Shown here: positions 1 through 5,131 of the stretch, one piece after another
How the letters are laid out: each line of letters opens with the position of its first letter
How positions within the stretch are numbered: position 1 is the stretch's first letter
NCBI GenBank assembly: GCA_030643125.1
Contig: DAOWML010000187.1
Span: 1 to 5,131, forward strand
Length of the DNA stretch: 5,131 nucleotides
Source of the DNA: Bacteroidales bacterium
GTDB taxonomy: Bacteria > Bacteroidota > Bacteroidia > Bacteroidales > UBA12077
Direction: 5' to 3'
Notes under the pieces: model-generated
The model's database searches: none
What the model was told of the DNA's origin: nothing
The model's input: only the letters and a program-made list of their open reading frames with translations
Program-made: the position numbers and the translations under genes

Positions 1-1
1 A

Positions 2-988
2 GCAGCCGTTTTTATCGAACCATATTCATGGAGTGGTGGAGCACAAGCTCATCTTTTGCTTGGTAATAGCAATCATGGAATTACTGCCGATTATCGTGGC
101 GGATTAGTTTTTAATACTCAAAATGCTTATCTTTTTAATGATGGCAATGTGGGTATTGGAACAGGTATAGAAAACCTTCCCGAGACAAAACTTGATGTTG
201 TTGGAACTATAAAAATGACAGGGCTTCGATTACAAAGCCAGGGCGCACAAGCCGGGCGTGTATTAGCTTGTAGCGGATTTAACGGACAGGCTATATGGCA
301 AAATCCGGAGGATTTTTCAATTTGGTCGGAAAATGAAAATGGTAATATTTATAGGATGAGTAGAGTTGGAATTAAAACCCAGATCCCACAAACAGAACTT
401 GATGTTAATGGTAATATAGCCGTAAACGATGCCATAATAGGCAAAATAACTCAATCCGATTGGGTTGATCCTGATTTTCTTAATATTATTGGAAGTGTAG
501 ATGAAAATGGAAATGTAAACGAAAATGCTTCTAAAATTATGATACCAAAGGGAAATAATCCGGAACATTTAGGCTTAAAAATTATTAATAAGGCTTTAAA
601 TGGTAATATACAATTTCATGTGGGTGGACATTACAATGCTGTACTACGTAGTGATGAGTTTATCGTTGGCTTCCAGAATAATATGGTTGATTTAAAGGTT
701 AACGGTAAAATATGGTCTCGTGAGGTAGAAGTACAACTGACATATTGGTGGGATGAAGTATTAGATAAAAGCTACAAACTAATGCCGTTACACCAACTGG
801 AAAGTTTCATTGAAGCCAACCACCATCTGCCTGACATTCCTACAGAAAAAGATGTACTGGAAAACGGTATTGAACTGGGAGAAATGAATGCATTGTTACT
901 GAAGAAGATTGAGGAGTTGACGTTGTATATAATTAAGCAGGAAAAACGAATTACAACACTTGAAAATATAAATAGCAATAATAAATAA
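2..988 (+). CDS. Tail-fibre-like / adhesin-like surface protein, C-terminal part (5' partial)
   Basis: The frame is open from the first full codon (base 2), so the start lies upstream; the TTG at 56 is an internal Leu codon and not a likely start. 328 residues are visible. Seen: repeated units of the kind found in Bacteroidota fibre-like proteins, NVGIGT at 146-163 followed by PETKLDVVGTI (179-211), then RVGIKT with PQTELDVNGNI (362-418), then LKVNGKIWSREVEV (692-733). A conserved terminal module follows: PLHQLESFIEANHHLPDIP (785-841), GIELGEMNALLLKKIEELTL (866-925), and a Leu/Ile/Lys/Glu-rich coiled coil to the end. Known: such proteins often carry tail-fibre annotations and are thought to form trimeric surface or phage-like fibres; the terminal coiled coil probably drives assembly. 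The SDxRLK signature of peptidase S74 chaperone domains is absent. The exact role is unknown. The 3' end is duplicated at 3542-3628. The next gene starts 4 bases downstream. Confidence 0.85.
   Translation, partial: AAVFIEPYSWSGGAQAHLLLGNSNHGITADYRGGLVFNTQNAYLFNDGNVGIGTGIENLPETKLDVVGTIKMTGLRLQSQGAQAGRVLACSGFNGQAIWQNPEDFSIWSENENGNIYRMSRVGIKTQIPQTELDVNGNIAVNDAIIGKITQSDWVDPDFLNIIGSVDENGNVNENASKIMIPKGNNPEHLGLKIINKALNGNIQFHVGGHYNAVLRSDEFIVGFQNNMVDLKVNGKIWSREVEVQLTYWWDEVLDKSYKLMPLHQLESFIEANHHLPDIPTEKDVLENGIELGEMNALLLKKIEELTLYIIKQEKRITTLENINSNNK
842..928 (+). repeat. Direct repeat copy 1 (fibre-gene C-terminal module)
   Basis: 87 bases coding for TEKDVLENGIELGEMNALLL and on to TLY within the intact fibre gene. 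It matches 3542-3628 at 84 of 87 positions without gaps, offset by exactly 2700 bases. The three differences (positions 857, 875 and 895) are all synonymous changes in Leu codons. Confidence 0.97.
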
Positions 989-992
989 AGAT

Positions 993-1619
993 ATGAAATT
1001 CAAGTATTATGTAAAAGCAAGGAAAACTAGCTTTCTAATAAATATCAAAATATTTTTTGTTTTGGTAGTTTTTGCTTTTTTACTAAATAGTTGTAAAAAG
1101 AATACATACTATCCACTAGATGAAGATTTTGTTCAGTATTTTGGTATATATAAAAACGGGAGCTGGTGGAGTTATGAAGATGTTACAACTAATTCAACTG
1201 ATTCAATATACATTAAACAATATCGCAATACATGGCAAATGTATGGAGCTAAAGAAAACGATTTATACCAATATATTAGTTATAATCTTATTGGAAAAGA
1301 AAAAACCAGCATAATTACCATAATGCAGCAAGATAATAATTCAAGTTTACTAAGGATCAGACAGTATAAGCACACTATTCCAAACTTTGGTTCATTTATT
1401 ATTCTAAAAAAGAATAATCATTTATCAGGAGAAGATTATTTTCCCCCAACAGGTGTTCAAAAACTCGATTCATTAAACATTGGTACACATAGTTTTAGCG
1501 AAACAATAAAATTATGGAATGAAAGTGGGGATACCTTATGGTTTGTAAAAAATGCAGGTTTAGTTAAGATAGCTGATGAAAATGCTACTTATAATATTGT
1601 TGATTATCAATTATACTAA
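993..1619 (+). CDS. Putative exported lipoprotein of unknown function
   Basis: 208 residues. Seen: a Lys/Arg-rich start of about 19 residues, a hydrophobic stretch (residues 20-31, FFVLVVFAFLL), then a lipobox LNSC with the acceptor Cys34 (codon 1092-1094) followed by KK, so a signal peptidase II substrate is expected. The mature part carries aromatic-rich motifs: QYFGIYKNGSWWSYED (48-63), DSIYI (70-74), SFSETIKLWN (168-177), and DTLWFVKNAGLVKI (180-193). Known: a GSWW.Y..........DSxY motif near the N terminus and a W[FY].KN.GLVK motif near the C terminus recur in uncharacterised Bacteroidota lipoproteins. I infer a beta-rich envelope lipoprotein and cannot give a function. Only this ATG gives the signal peptide. 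It starts 4 bases after the fibre gene's stop and ends 18 bases before the protease start, so cotranscription is likely. There is no Shine-Dalgarno sequence. The N-region is rather long for a lipoprotein. Confidence 0.82.
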   Translation: MKFKYYVKARKTSFLINIKIFFVLVVFAFLLNSCKKNTYYPLDEDFVQYFGIYKNGSWWSYEDVTTNSTDSIYIKQYRNTWQMYGAKENDLYQYISYNLIGKEKTSIITIMQQDNNSSLLRIRQYKHTIPNFGSFIILKKNNHLSGEDYFPPTGVQKLDSLNIGTHSFSETIKLWNESGDTLWFVKNAGLVKIADENATYNIVDYQLY

Positions 1620-1631
1620 AATTATACTAAA
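1610..1631 (+). repeat. 11-bp tandem repeat across the lipoprotein stop codon
   Basis: Two perfect copies of ATTATACTAAA (1610-1620 and 1621-1631), followed by a further ATTA at 1632-1635. The lipoprotein's last sense codons and stop (1617-1619) lie inside copy 1, and copy 2 fills most of the 18-base gap before the protease ATG. It looks like a local slippage duplication; no regulatory role is evident. Confidence 0.8.
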
Positions 1632-1637
1632 ATTAAT

Positions 1638-1697
1638 ATGAAATCAAAATTAATTAGTTTTATTTTTATAATTTGTATTATTTCACCCCTATACCCA
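1638..1697 (+). other. Sec signal peptide of the lysyl endopeptidase-like protein
   Basis: Residues 1-20: a short basic start (MKSK) and a hydrophobic core (LISFIFIICIISPL), with a likely cleavage site near YPQ at 19-21. The exact site cannot be fixed by eye. It directs the protein through Sec before T9SS export across the outer membrane. Confidence 0.8.
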
Positions 1698-3533
1698 CAG
1701 GACAAAAAACCATATAGTAATAGGGTAAACTTAAATGATAATATTGAAACTATTATACTTCCTCAAATTAATTCAAGTGAGTATTCAGGAATGGATACTT
1801 GTACGGCATGTCCTTTAATATATGGCAAATACAGGGAAATAAATAAAAATTTATGCAAGACCCTCACGAAGGATAAATATTCGAATGGAACGATTTATCG
1901 ATTAAAAATTCATTCAATAGGCGCAAAAGCAATTGAAATTAGTTTTAGTGATTTTTTTATACCAAAGGAAGGAAGTCTATTTATTTATACACCAAAATAT
2001 GAATTAATTAAAGGACCTTATATTTATGTTGACAGTAAAGAAGAAAAAATATTTAAAACTGTATATATACAAGGTGAAATTGCCATTTTGGAATATTTTG
2101 TGCCTGATATTACTTTAATAAATGATAGAAGTATTATAATATCATCAATTACACACGTTTTTAACGACACATTTAGTAATTATGGAATTAAATCAGGTTC
2201 ATCGCTTCCATGCCAGATTGATGTAAATTGTCCTGAAGGTGATCCATATCATAATATAATTCGCTCAGGAGTATTTATCAGTAATTTGATTCGTGATGAT
2301 GGTTGGGTAGCTATGTGTTCCGGGGCATTGCTTATAAATGCAAGTCTAGATCCTATTCCATATATACTGTCTGCAGAGCATTGTATTGATCAAGGAGTGG
2401 AAGATAATCTTGATCAGGCGGTGTTTTGGTTTAATTATCAAGCCATATCATGCAACGGTTTAGCTTATATGTCTGATAACTATGCAATTACTGGAGCTGA
2501 ATTAAGAGCAAAAAGAGCTTTTAATCTTGGATTAGATACGGATTTTTGCTTGTTGGAACTTTCTGAAACTCTCCCTCCTCAATATAATGTTTTTTATGCA
2601 GGTTGGAATGTGGTTCCATTCGCAACTGACGATCTTAAAGGTATACACCATCCAAAAGGAGATGAAAAGAAAATATCATTTGGTTATTCGAATAGTATAT
2701 GGTTAGTTTATTTAAAAGTAAAATGGGAAAGTGGAACAGTTGAAGGTGGATCATCAGGTTCACCTATTTTCTCCGATAATAATTTAGTTATCGGTCAGCT
2801 CCATGGAGGTTTTGAACATACTTGTGAGAATTTAGGTTCTGACTATTATGGAATATTGGGTGATAGCTGGTGGAGTATTTGGGGTCCAAGTAAGAGGCTT
2901 AAAGATTGGTTAGATCCTGATGATACTGGTATTGGTTCAATATCTGGAATAGATAGGAATAACTGTTATTTAAGTAGTATGTATTTAACAGGCAGCTTTC
3001 CTTCAACCGAATATCAGAGTGAGCCTGTCATAATTCATGCTTCCGATAGGATTATTGCTTCACAAAATAATTCAGGTTTGATTATCCAACCTTACGGTAA
3101 TTATATTTTTAAAGCTAGTAATTCTATAAGACTATTGTCTGGATTTAATACTATAGAAAGTAGTCACTTTACAGCAAAACTCGAACCTTGCCGTAATTGC
3201 GAAAATAAGGGAATACGGGATGTTGAAGTATACAATTTTAACAGTAATTATGAATCGCAATATTTTAATAGTATTAAAATTGAAGAAAACAGAAAACAAT
3301 TTACAATTTATCCAAATCCCAATTATGGTATTTTCAACATTGAGTTGAATGAAAGAGGTTTATCAGAATTTTCATTGAAAGTAATAAATGTGATGGGTAA
3401 AACTGTTTACTACCGACCAAAAATACATGAAGATAAAATGCAGCTAAATCTTAAATCCCAACCTAAAGGGATATATTTTATTAAAGTAGAGGCAAATGGA
3501 AAAGTTATTACTAAAAAAATGGTTTATTTATAA
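1638..3533 (+). CDS. Secreted lysyl endopeptidase-like serine protease with T9SS sorting domain
   Basis: 631 residues, complete. Seen in order: signal peptide (1 to about 20); propeptide to about 185, including GTIYRLKIHSIGAKAIEI (84-101); chymotrypsin-fold catalytic domain (about 186-437); a beta module with LLSGFN...FTAKLEPC (499-518), resembling what RefSeq calls a 3-coathanger stack domain; and a type A Por sorting domain (555-631: YPNPNYGIF, INVMGK, PKGIYFIKV, terminal KKMVYL). The triad is His248 (SAEHC), Asp302 (DTDFCLLEL) and Ser373 (GSSGSP). Against Achromobacter protease I, recalled from memory, CQIDVNCPEGD (192-202), HHPKGDEKKIS (337-347), GQLHGG (386-391), SDYYG (401-405) and KDWLDP (422-427) all align. 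Asp402 matches the Asp that sets Lys specificity. Predicted role: extracellular cleavage after lysine, after export by Sec then T9SS. The start is fixed by the signal peptide. There is no Shine-Dalgarno sequence. The stop lies directly against the fibre-gene remnant. Confidence 0.96.
   Translation: MKSKLISFIFIICIISPLYPQDKKPYSNRVNLNDNIETIILPQINSSEYSGMDTCTACPLIYGKYREINKNLCKTLTKDKYSNGTIYRLKIHSIGAKAIEISFSDFFIPKEGSLFIYTPKYELIKGPYIYVDSKEEKIFKTVYIQGEIAILEYFVPDITLINDRSIIISSITHVFNDTFSNYGIKSGSSLPCQIDVNCPEGDPYHNIIRSGVFISNLIRDDGWVAMCSGALLINASLDPIPYILSAEHCIDQGVEDNLDQAVFWFNYQAISCNGLAYMSDNYAITGAELRAKRAFNLGLDTDFCLLELSETLPPQYNVFYAGWNVVPFATDDLKGIHHPKGDEKKISFGYSNSIWLVYLKVKWESGTVEGGSSGSPIFSDNNLVIGQLHGGFEHTCENLGSDYYGILGDSWWSIWGPSKRLKDWLDPDDTGIGSISGIDRNNCYLSSMYLTGSFPSTEYQSEPVIIHASDRIIASQNNSGLIIQPYGNYIFKASNSIRLLSGFNTIESSHFTAKLEPCRNCENKGIRDVEVYNFNSNYESQYFNSIKIEENRKQFTIYPNPNYGIFNIELNERGLSEFSLKVINVMGKTVYYRPKIHEDKMQLNLKSQPKGIYFIKVEANGKVITKKMVYL
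3297..3530 (+). other. T9SS type A C-terminal sorting domain coding segment
   Basis: Residues 554-631 of the protease gene at 1638-3533. Seen: QFTIYPNPNYGIFNIEL, a central INVMGKTVYY, then LKSQPKGIYFIKVEANGK and the terminal KKMVYL. This follows the usual type A layout of a YPNPxxGxF strand, a GxxV strand, a L.xGIYxxxV strand and a basic-hydrophobic end. Known: the domain targets cargo to the T9SS translocon and is removed by the PorU-type sortase with attachment or release. The secretion machinery itself is not in this window. Confidence 0.93.
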
Positions 3534-3541
3534 ATCATCAA

Positions 3542-3628
3542 ACAGAAAAAGATGTATTGGAAAACGGTATTGAATTGGGAGAAATGAATGCATTATTACT
3601 GAAGAAGATTGAGGAGTTGACGTTGTAT
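3542..3628 (+). repeat. Direct repeat copy 2 (orphan fibre module)
   Basis: Second copy of the 842-928 sequence, lying just after the protease stop. It is in the coding frame and free of stops. All three differences from copy 1 are transitions to A or T at degenerate Leu positions (CTG to TTG twice, TTG to TTA once). Confidence 0.97.
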
Positions 3629-3686
3629 GTGATTGAGTTGAAAAAAGAAAATGAAGAAATAAAAACAAATTTAATGAATATAGGTA

Positions 3687-3694
3687 GGGAGGTG
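3687..3694 (+). promoter_or_regulatory. Strong Shine-Dalgarno-like sequence before ATG 3700
   Basis: GGGAGGTG lies 5 bases before the ATG at 3700, which overlaps the remnant's TAA as TAATG. No other gene start in this window has such a site. The bases also code for GREV in the remnant, so the match could be coincidental. Confidence 0.4.
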
Positions 3695-3699
3695 CAGTA

Positions 3700-3886
3700 A
3701 TGAAAACATTACCTAATCTTTATACTAATCAGATTATTGAATCAATACATAAAGTTATTTTTCAATAGGGGTTTATCGTTAGAAATTATTGCTTATATTA
3801 ATTCTGAAAATAATCATAACTTTAAGTTAAAATATCCGATAAAATATAATGAGATCAAAGAATATCATGCTTGCAGTCAGTATTAA
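3700..3886 (+). pseudogene. Short, apparently frameshifted reading frame, unrecognised
   Basis: The ATG at 3700 opens a 22-codon frame (MKTLPNLYTNQIIESIHKVI...) that stops at TAG 3766-3768. The +1-shifted frame is open from 3704 to the TAA at 3884-3886 and reads KLFFNRGLSLEIIAYINSEN and on to KEYHACSQY. A single indel near the T-run at 3756-3762 would join the two into about 60 codons (MKTLPNLYTNQ...IHKLFFNRGLSLEIIAYI). The composition looks protein-like (IKYNEIKEY), but I recognise no family. Start-stop overlap and the strong Shine-Dalgarno-like site suggest it once followed the lost fibre gene in an operon. It could also be non-coding AT-rich sequence with chance openness. Confidence 0.4.
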
Positions 3887-3939
3887 ATATGAATTTAATT
3901 GGAAGTCAATGTAGAATTAGGTTTATTAAACAATAATTA
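3887..3939. other. Short spacer without a supported gene
   Basis: AT-rich sequence between the frameshifted frame and the ORF at 3940. It holds only a 15-codon frame (3889-3936) and an 11-base palindrome GTTTATTAAAC (3921-3931) whose single-base loop makes it an unlikely hairpin. I see no terminator, RNA gene or attachment site here. Confidence 0.5.
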
Positions 3940-4095
3940 ATGATAGTAAAAATTTTCTCTGCTAGCCCATTTTCAGTATATTCTGATTTTATGCATAAGC
4001 CAACATATTTAGCCACAGAAATTGAAAAAAGCTACGATTTAGCCAATGCTCAAAATAAAGATAAATTTGTTAACATTAAACTTTTTATATTATGA
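3940..4095 (+). CDS. Hypothetical 51-residue ORF overlapping the S8 protease start
   Basis: The ATG at 3940 gives 51 residues (MIVKIFSASPFSVYSDF..., ending VNIKLFIL) with TGA at 4093-4095. The TGA overlaps the next ATG as ATGA, an arrangement typical of translationally coupled genes. No signal peptide, membrane segment or known motif is visible, and I do not recognise the protein. Against it being real: no Shine-Dalgarno site, short length, decayed surroundings, and a good promoter match for the next gene lying inside it. It could be the tail of another degraded gene. Confidence 0.3.
   Translation: MIVKIFSASPFSVYSDFMHKPTYLATEIEKSYDLANAQNKDKFVNIKLFIL
4038..4069 (+). promoter_or_regulatory. 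Candidate Bacteroidota-type promoter for the S8 protease gene
   Basis: TAAATTTG (4062-4069) fits the TAnnTTTG -7 element described for Bacteroides-type primary sigma factors. TTTA (4038-4041), three of four matches to the TTTG -33 element, lies 20 bases upstream, the usual spacing. Transcription would begin near 4075, giving a leader of under 20 bases before the ATG at 4092. AT-rich sequence makes chance matches common. Confidence 0.45.
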
Positions 4096-5131
4096 AAACA
4101 ATTATTAACATATTACTATTTGTATTCTTAACGAACATTTCTTTTGCTCAACAGGTCTTCTATTATTATCAAGGAGAAAAAGTTCCATTAAAGGTTTCTT
4201 CTGACAAAATACTTGTTAAATTTAAAGAAGAATTATCTCTTGAGTCAAAAAGGAAAGCAATTTCAATAACTTCAAAAATAATACCTATTACAGAACAACA
4301 AATATATAGAAACAATCTTGTAATTGCAGAACTCGTAGAAAATACAACAGAGAATGAACTCGTACAAATTATATTAGAACTTAACAAAAACAGAAAAATA
4401 GAATATGCAAATCCTTATTATGCTTATTCTGACAGTATTGCAATAGGTTTAACAAATCGATTTATCGTTAAGTTAAAAGAAAAAACGACCTATGCAAAAC
4501 TTGAAAAATTAATAAATTCTACTAAAACAAACATTGACAGGCAAGACAAGTACGACAAAAGCATTTATATAATCAGCACAAACAAAAACTCAACGGGTAA
4601 TGCTTTAGAAATTGCCAATTACTTCTATGAAACTGAGAAATTTGAATTTTCAGAACCAAACTTTCTTAAAAAGGCAAAGTTACATACAAATGACCAATTT
4701 TATTCTGAACAATGGTCATTAGAAAACACAGGCCAAAATGGTGGTACTGTTGATGCAGACATGGATGTCAATGAAGCATGGACAATTACTACGGGCAGGG
4801 ATGTTATTATAGTAGCAGTAATTGACGAAGGGGTTGACTTAAACCATCCTGATCTCATTAATAATTTACTTCCTGGTTTTGATGTAACTGGTAGCGGAAC
4901 AAATGGCGGTCCAATAGGCGGTACTGCTCCTCATGGCACAGCTACTGCGGGTATAATCGGTGCTGAGGGTGACAATAGCATTGGAGTTGCGGGTGTAGCT
5001 TATAACTGCTCTATAATTCCTATTAGTATTGATTTAACTGGTGCTGGATTTAGCGATATTGAAGTTGCGGATGCAATAAATTGGGCATGGGATGACGGAC
5101 AAGCAGATGTTTTATCAAATTCTTGGGGAGG
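4092..5131 (+). CDS. Subtilisin-family (S8) secreted serine protease (3' partial)
   Basis: 346 codons are visible and the frame is still open at the window edge. Seen: signal peptide with a hydrophobic core and FAQ near residues 18-20; two propeptide-like units (about 37-112 and 121-193), each with a (K/R)-[IF]-[LI]-VK-[FL]-KE strand at its start and an [IF]-E-[YF]-x-x-P end (IEYANPYY, FEFSEPNF); a lead-in NDQFYSEQWSLENTGQ (200-215); then the S8 domain with Asp245 (VAVIDEGVDLNHPDL) and His281 (HGTATAGIIGA), and SNSWGG at the edge. The catalytic Ser lies beyond the window. The catalytic Asp motif is DEG where DTG or DSG is commoner; this is a tolerated variant. Known: such proteases are made as inactive zymogens that lose the propeptide after export. 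A T9SS sorting domain at the unseen end is likely but not shown. The ATG is chosen because it directly precedes the signal peptide; there is no Shine-Dalgarno site. Confidence 0.95.
   Translation, partial: MKTIINILLFVFLTNISFAQQVFYYYQGEKVPLKVSSDKILVKFKEELSLESKRKAISITSKIIPITEQQIYRNNLVIAELVENTTENELVQIILELNKNRKIEYANPYYAYSDSIAIGLTNRFIVKLKEKTTYAKLEKLINSTKTNIDRQDKYDKSIYIISTNKNSTGNALEIANYFYETEKFEFSEPNFLKKAKLHTNDQFYSEQWSLENTGQNGGTVDADMDVNEAWTITTGRDVIIVAVIDEGVDLNHPDLINNLLPGFDVTGSGTNGGPIGGTAPHGTATAGIIGAEGDNSIGVAGVAYNCSIIPISIDLTGAGFSDIEVADAINWAWDDGQADVLSNSWG

Larger units (their letters stand above)
3533..3700 (+). pseudogene. Remnant: 3' end of a second fibre-like gene
   Basis: An open frame begins within the preceding protease's stop codon and codes for NHQTEKDVLENGIELGEMNA, then a Leu/Lys/Glu coiled coil ending GREVQ, with the stop at 3698-3700. 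From 3542 it is near-identical to the end of the fibre gene at 2-988, then diverges after TLY (YVIELKKENEEIK versus YIIKQEKRITTLE), so it came from a paralogue and is not an exact recent copy. The whole fibre body is missing. NH at 3533-3538 may be a trace of the NHHLPDIP motif with the rest deleted, though two residues is weak evidence. An internal ATG at 3584 would give a 38-residue coiled-coil peptide; expression of this is only a possibility. I call it a truncated pseudogene or an unused C-terminal cassette. Confidence 0.85.

Noticed and set aside
56..58. TTG as start of the fibre gene
   Set aside because: The same frame is open and protein-like back to base 2 (YSWSGGAQAHLLLGN), so this is an internal Leu codon of a gene cut by the window edge.
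317..568. 83-codon minus-strand ORF
   Set aside because: It lies wholly inside the fibre gene, is low-complexity Ile/Tyr/Phe-rich, and has no motif; it is an antisense shadow.
772..978. 68-codon minus-strand ORF
   Set aside because: Antisense to the conserved C-terminal fibre module; Ser/Phe-rich composition reflects the reverse of Lys/Glu codons.
692..988. Peptidase S74 self-cleaving chaperone domain at the fibre C terminus
   Set aside because: The SDxRLK-type start and catalytic Ser/Lys pattern are absent; the segment fits the non-S74 Bacteroidota fibre end module instead.
1120..1314. 64-codon plus-strand ORF
   Set aside because: Frame-shifted shadow inside the lipoprotein gene, which has a lipobox and a coherent protein sequence.
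842..3628. Composite transposon or insertion sequence bounded by the 87-base direct repeats
   Set aside because: The repeats are coding sequence, there are no terminal inverted repeats, and no transposase or integrase lies between them; paralogue recombination is simpler.
3921..3931. Palindrome GTTTATTAAAC as a terminator or operator
   Set aside because: A one-base loop and A/T-rich 5-base arms cannot form a stable hairpin, and such palindromes are expected by chance in this composition.
4169..4387. 72-codon minus-strand ORF
   Set aside because: Antisense to the S8 protease propeptide, whose + strand frame is clearly the coding one.

Overview
This is an AT-rich window with every recognisable gene on the + strand, most likely from a member of the Bacteroidota. 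Three things point there: a C-terminal Por/type IX secretion (T9SS) sorting domain on a secreted protease, a tail-fibre-like surface protein with GIGT / LDVxG repeats of the sort common in that phylum, and start codons preceded by A/T-rich leaders instead of Shine-Dalgarno sequences, with one TAnnTTTG-type promoter. No organism can be named from this alone.

Layout. (1) 2-988: the 3' part of a tail-fibre-like/adhesin-like gene whose start lies before the window. (2) 993-1619: a lipoprotein of unknown function, 4 bases downstream. (3) 1638-3533: a complete 631-residue secreted endopeptidase of the Achromobacter protease I (lysyl endopeptidase) type. Its triad, six disulfide cysteines and Lys-specificity residues are all visible, and a type A T9SS sorting domain ends the protein. 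(4) 3534-3700: an orphan copy of the 3' end of the first gene, in frame and 84/87 identical in its core, with no gene body in front of it. (5) 3700-4091: a degenerate-looking stretch with short or frameshifted reading frames, one unusually strong Shine-Dalgarno sequence, a 51-codon ORF, and a Bacteroidota-type promoter. (6) 4092-5131: the first 346 codons of a subtilisin-family (S8) protease that runs off the window. It has a signal peptide, a doubled propeptide, and the catalytic Asp and His.

The first three genes are tightly spaced and could be one transcription unit making exported products: a surface fibre, a lipoprotein and a secreted lysyl endopeptidase. The S8 protease probably has its own promoter. 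The most unusual structure is that the lipoprotein and lysyl endopeptidase lie between two near-identical copies of the fibre gene's C-terminal coding module. This suggests recombination between fibre paralogues, or insertion of the two genes into a fibre array. I see no CRISPR array, tRNA, rRNA, transposase or integrase, and no convincing new defence or mobile system.
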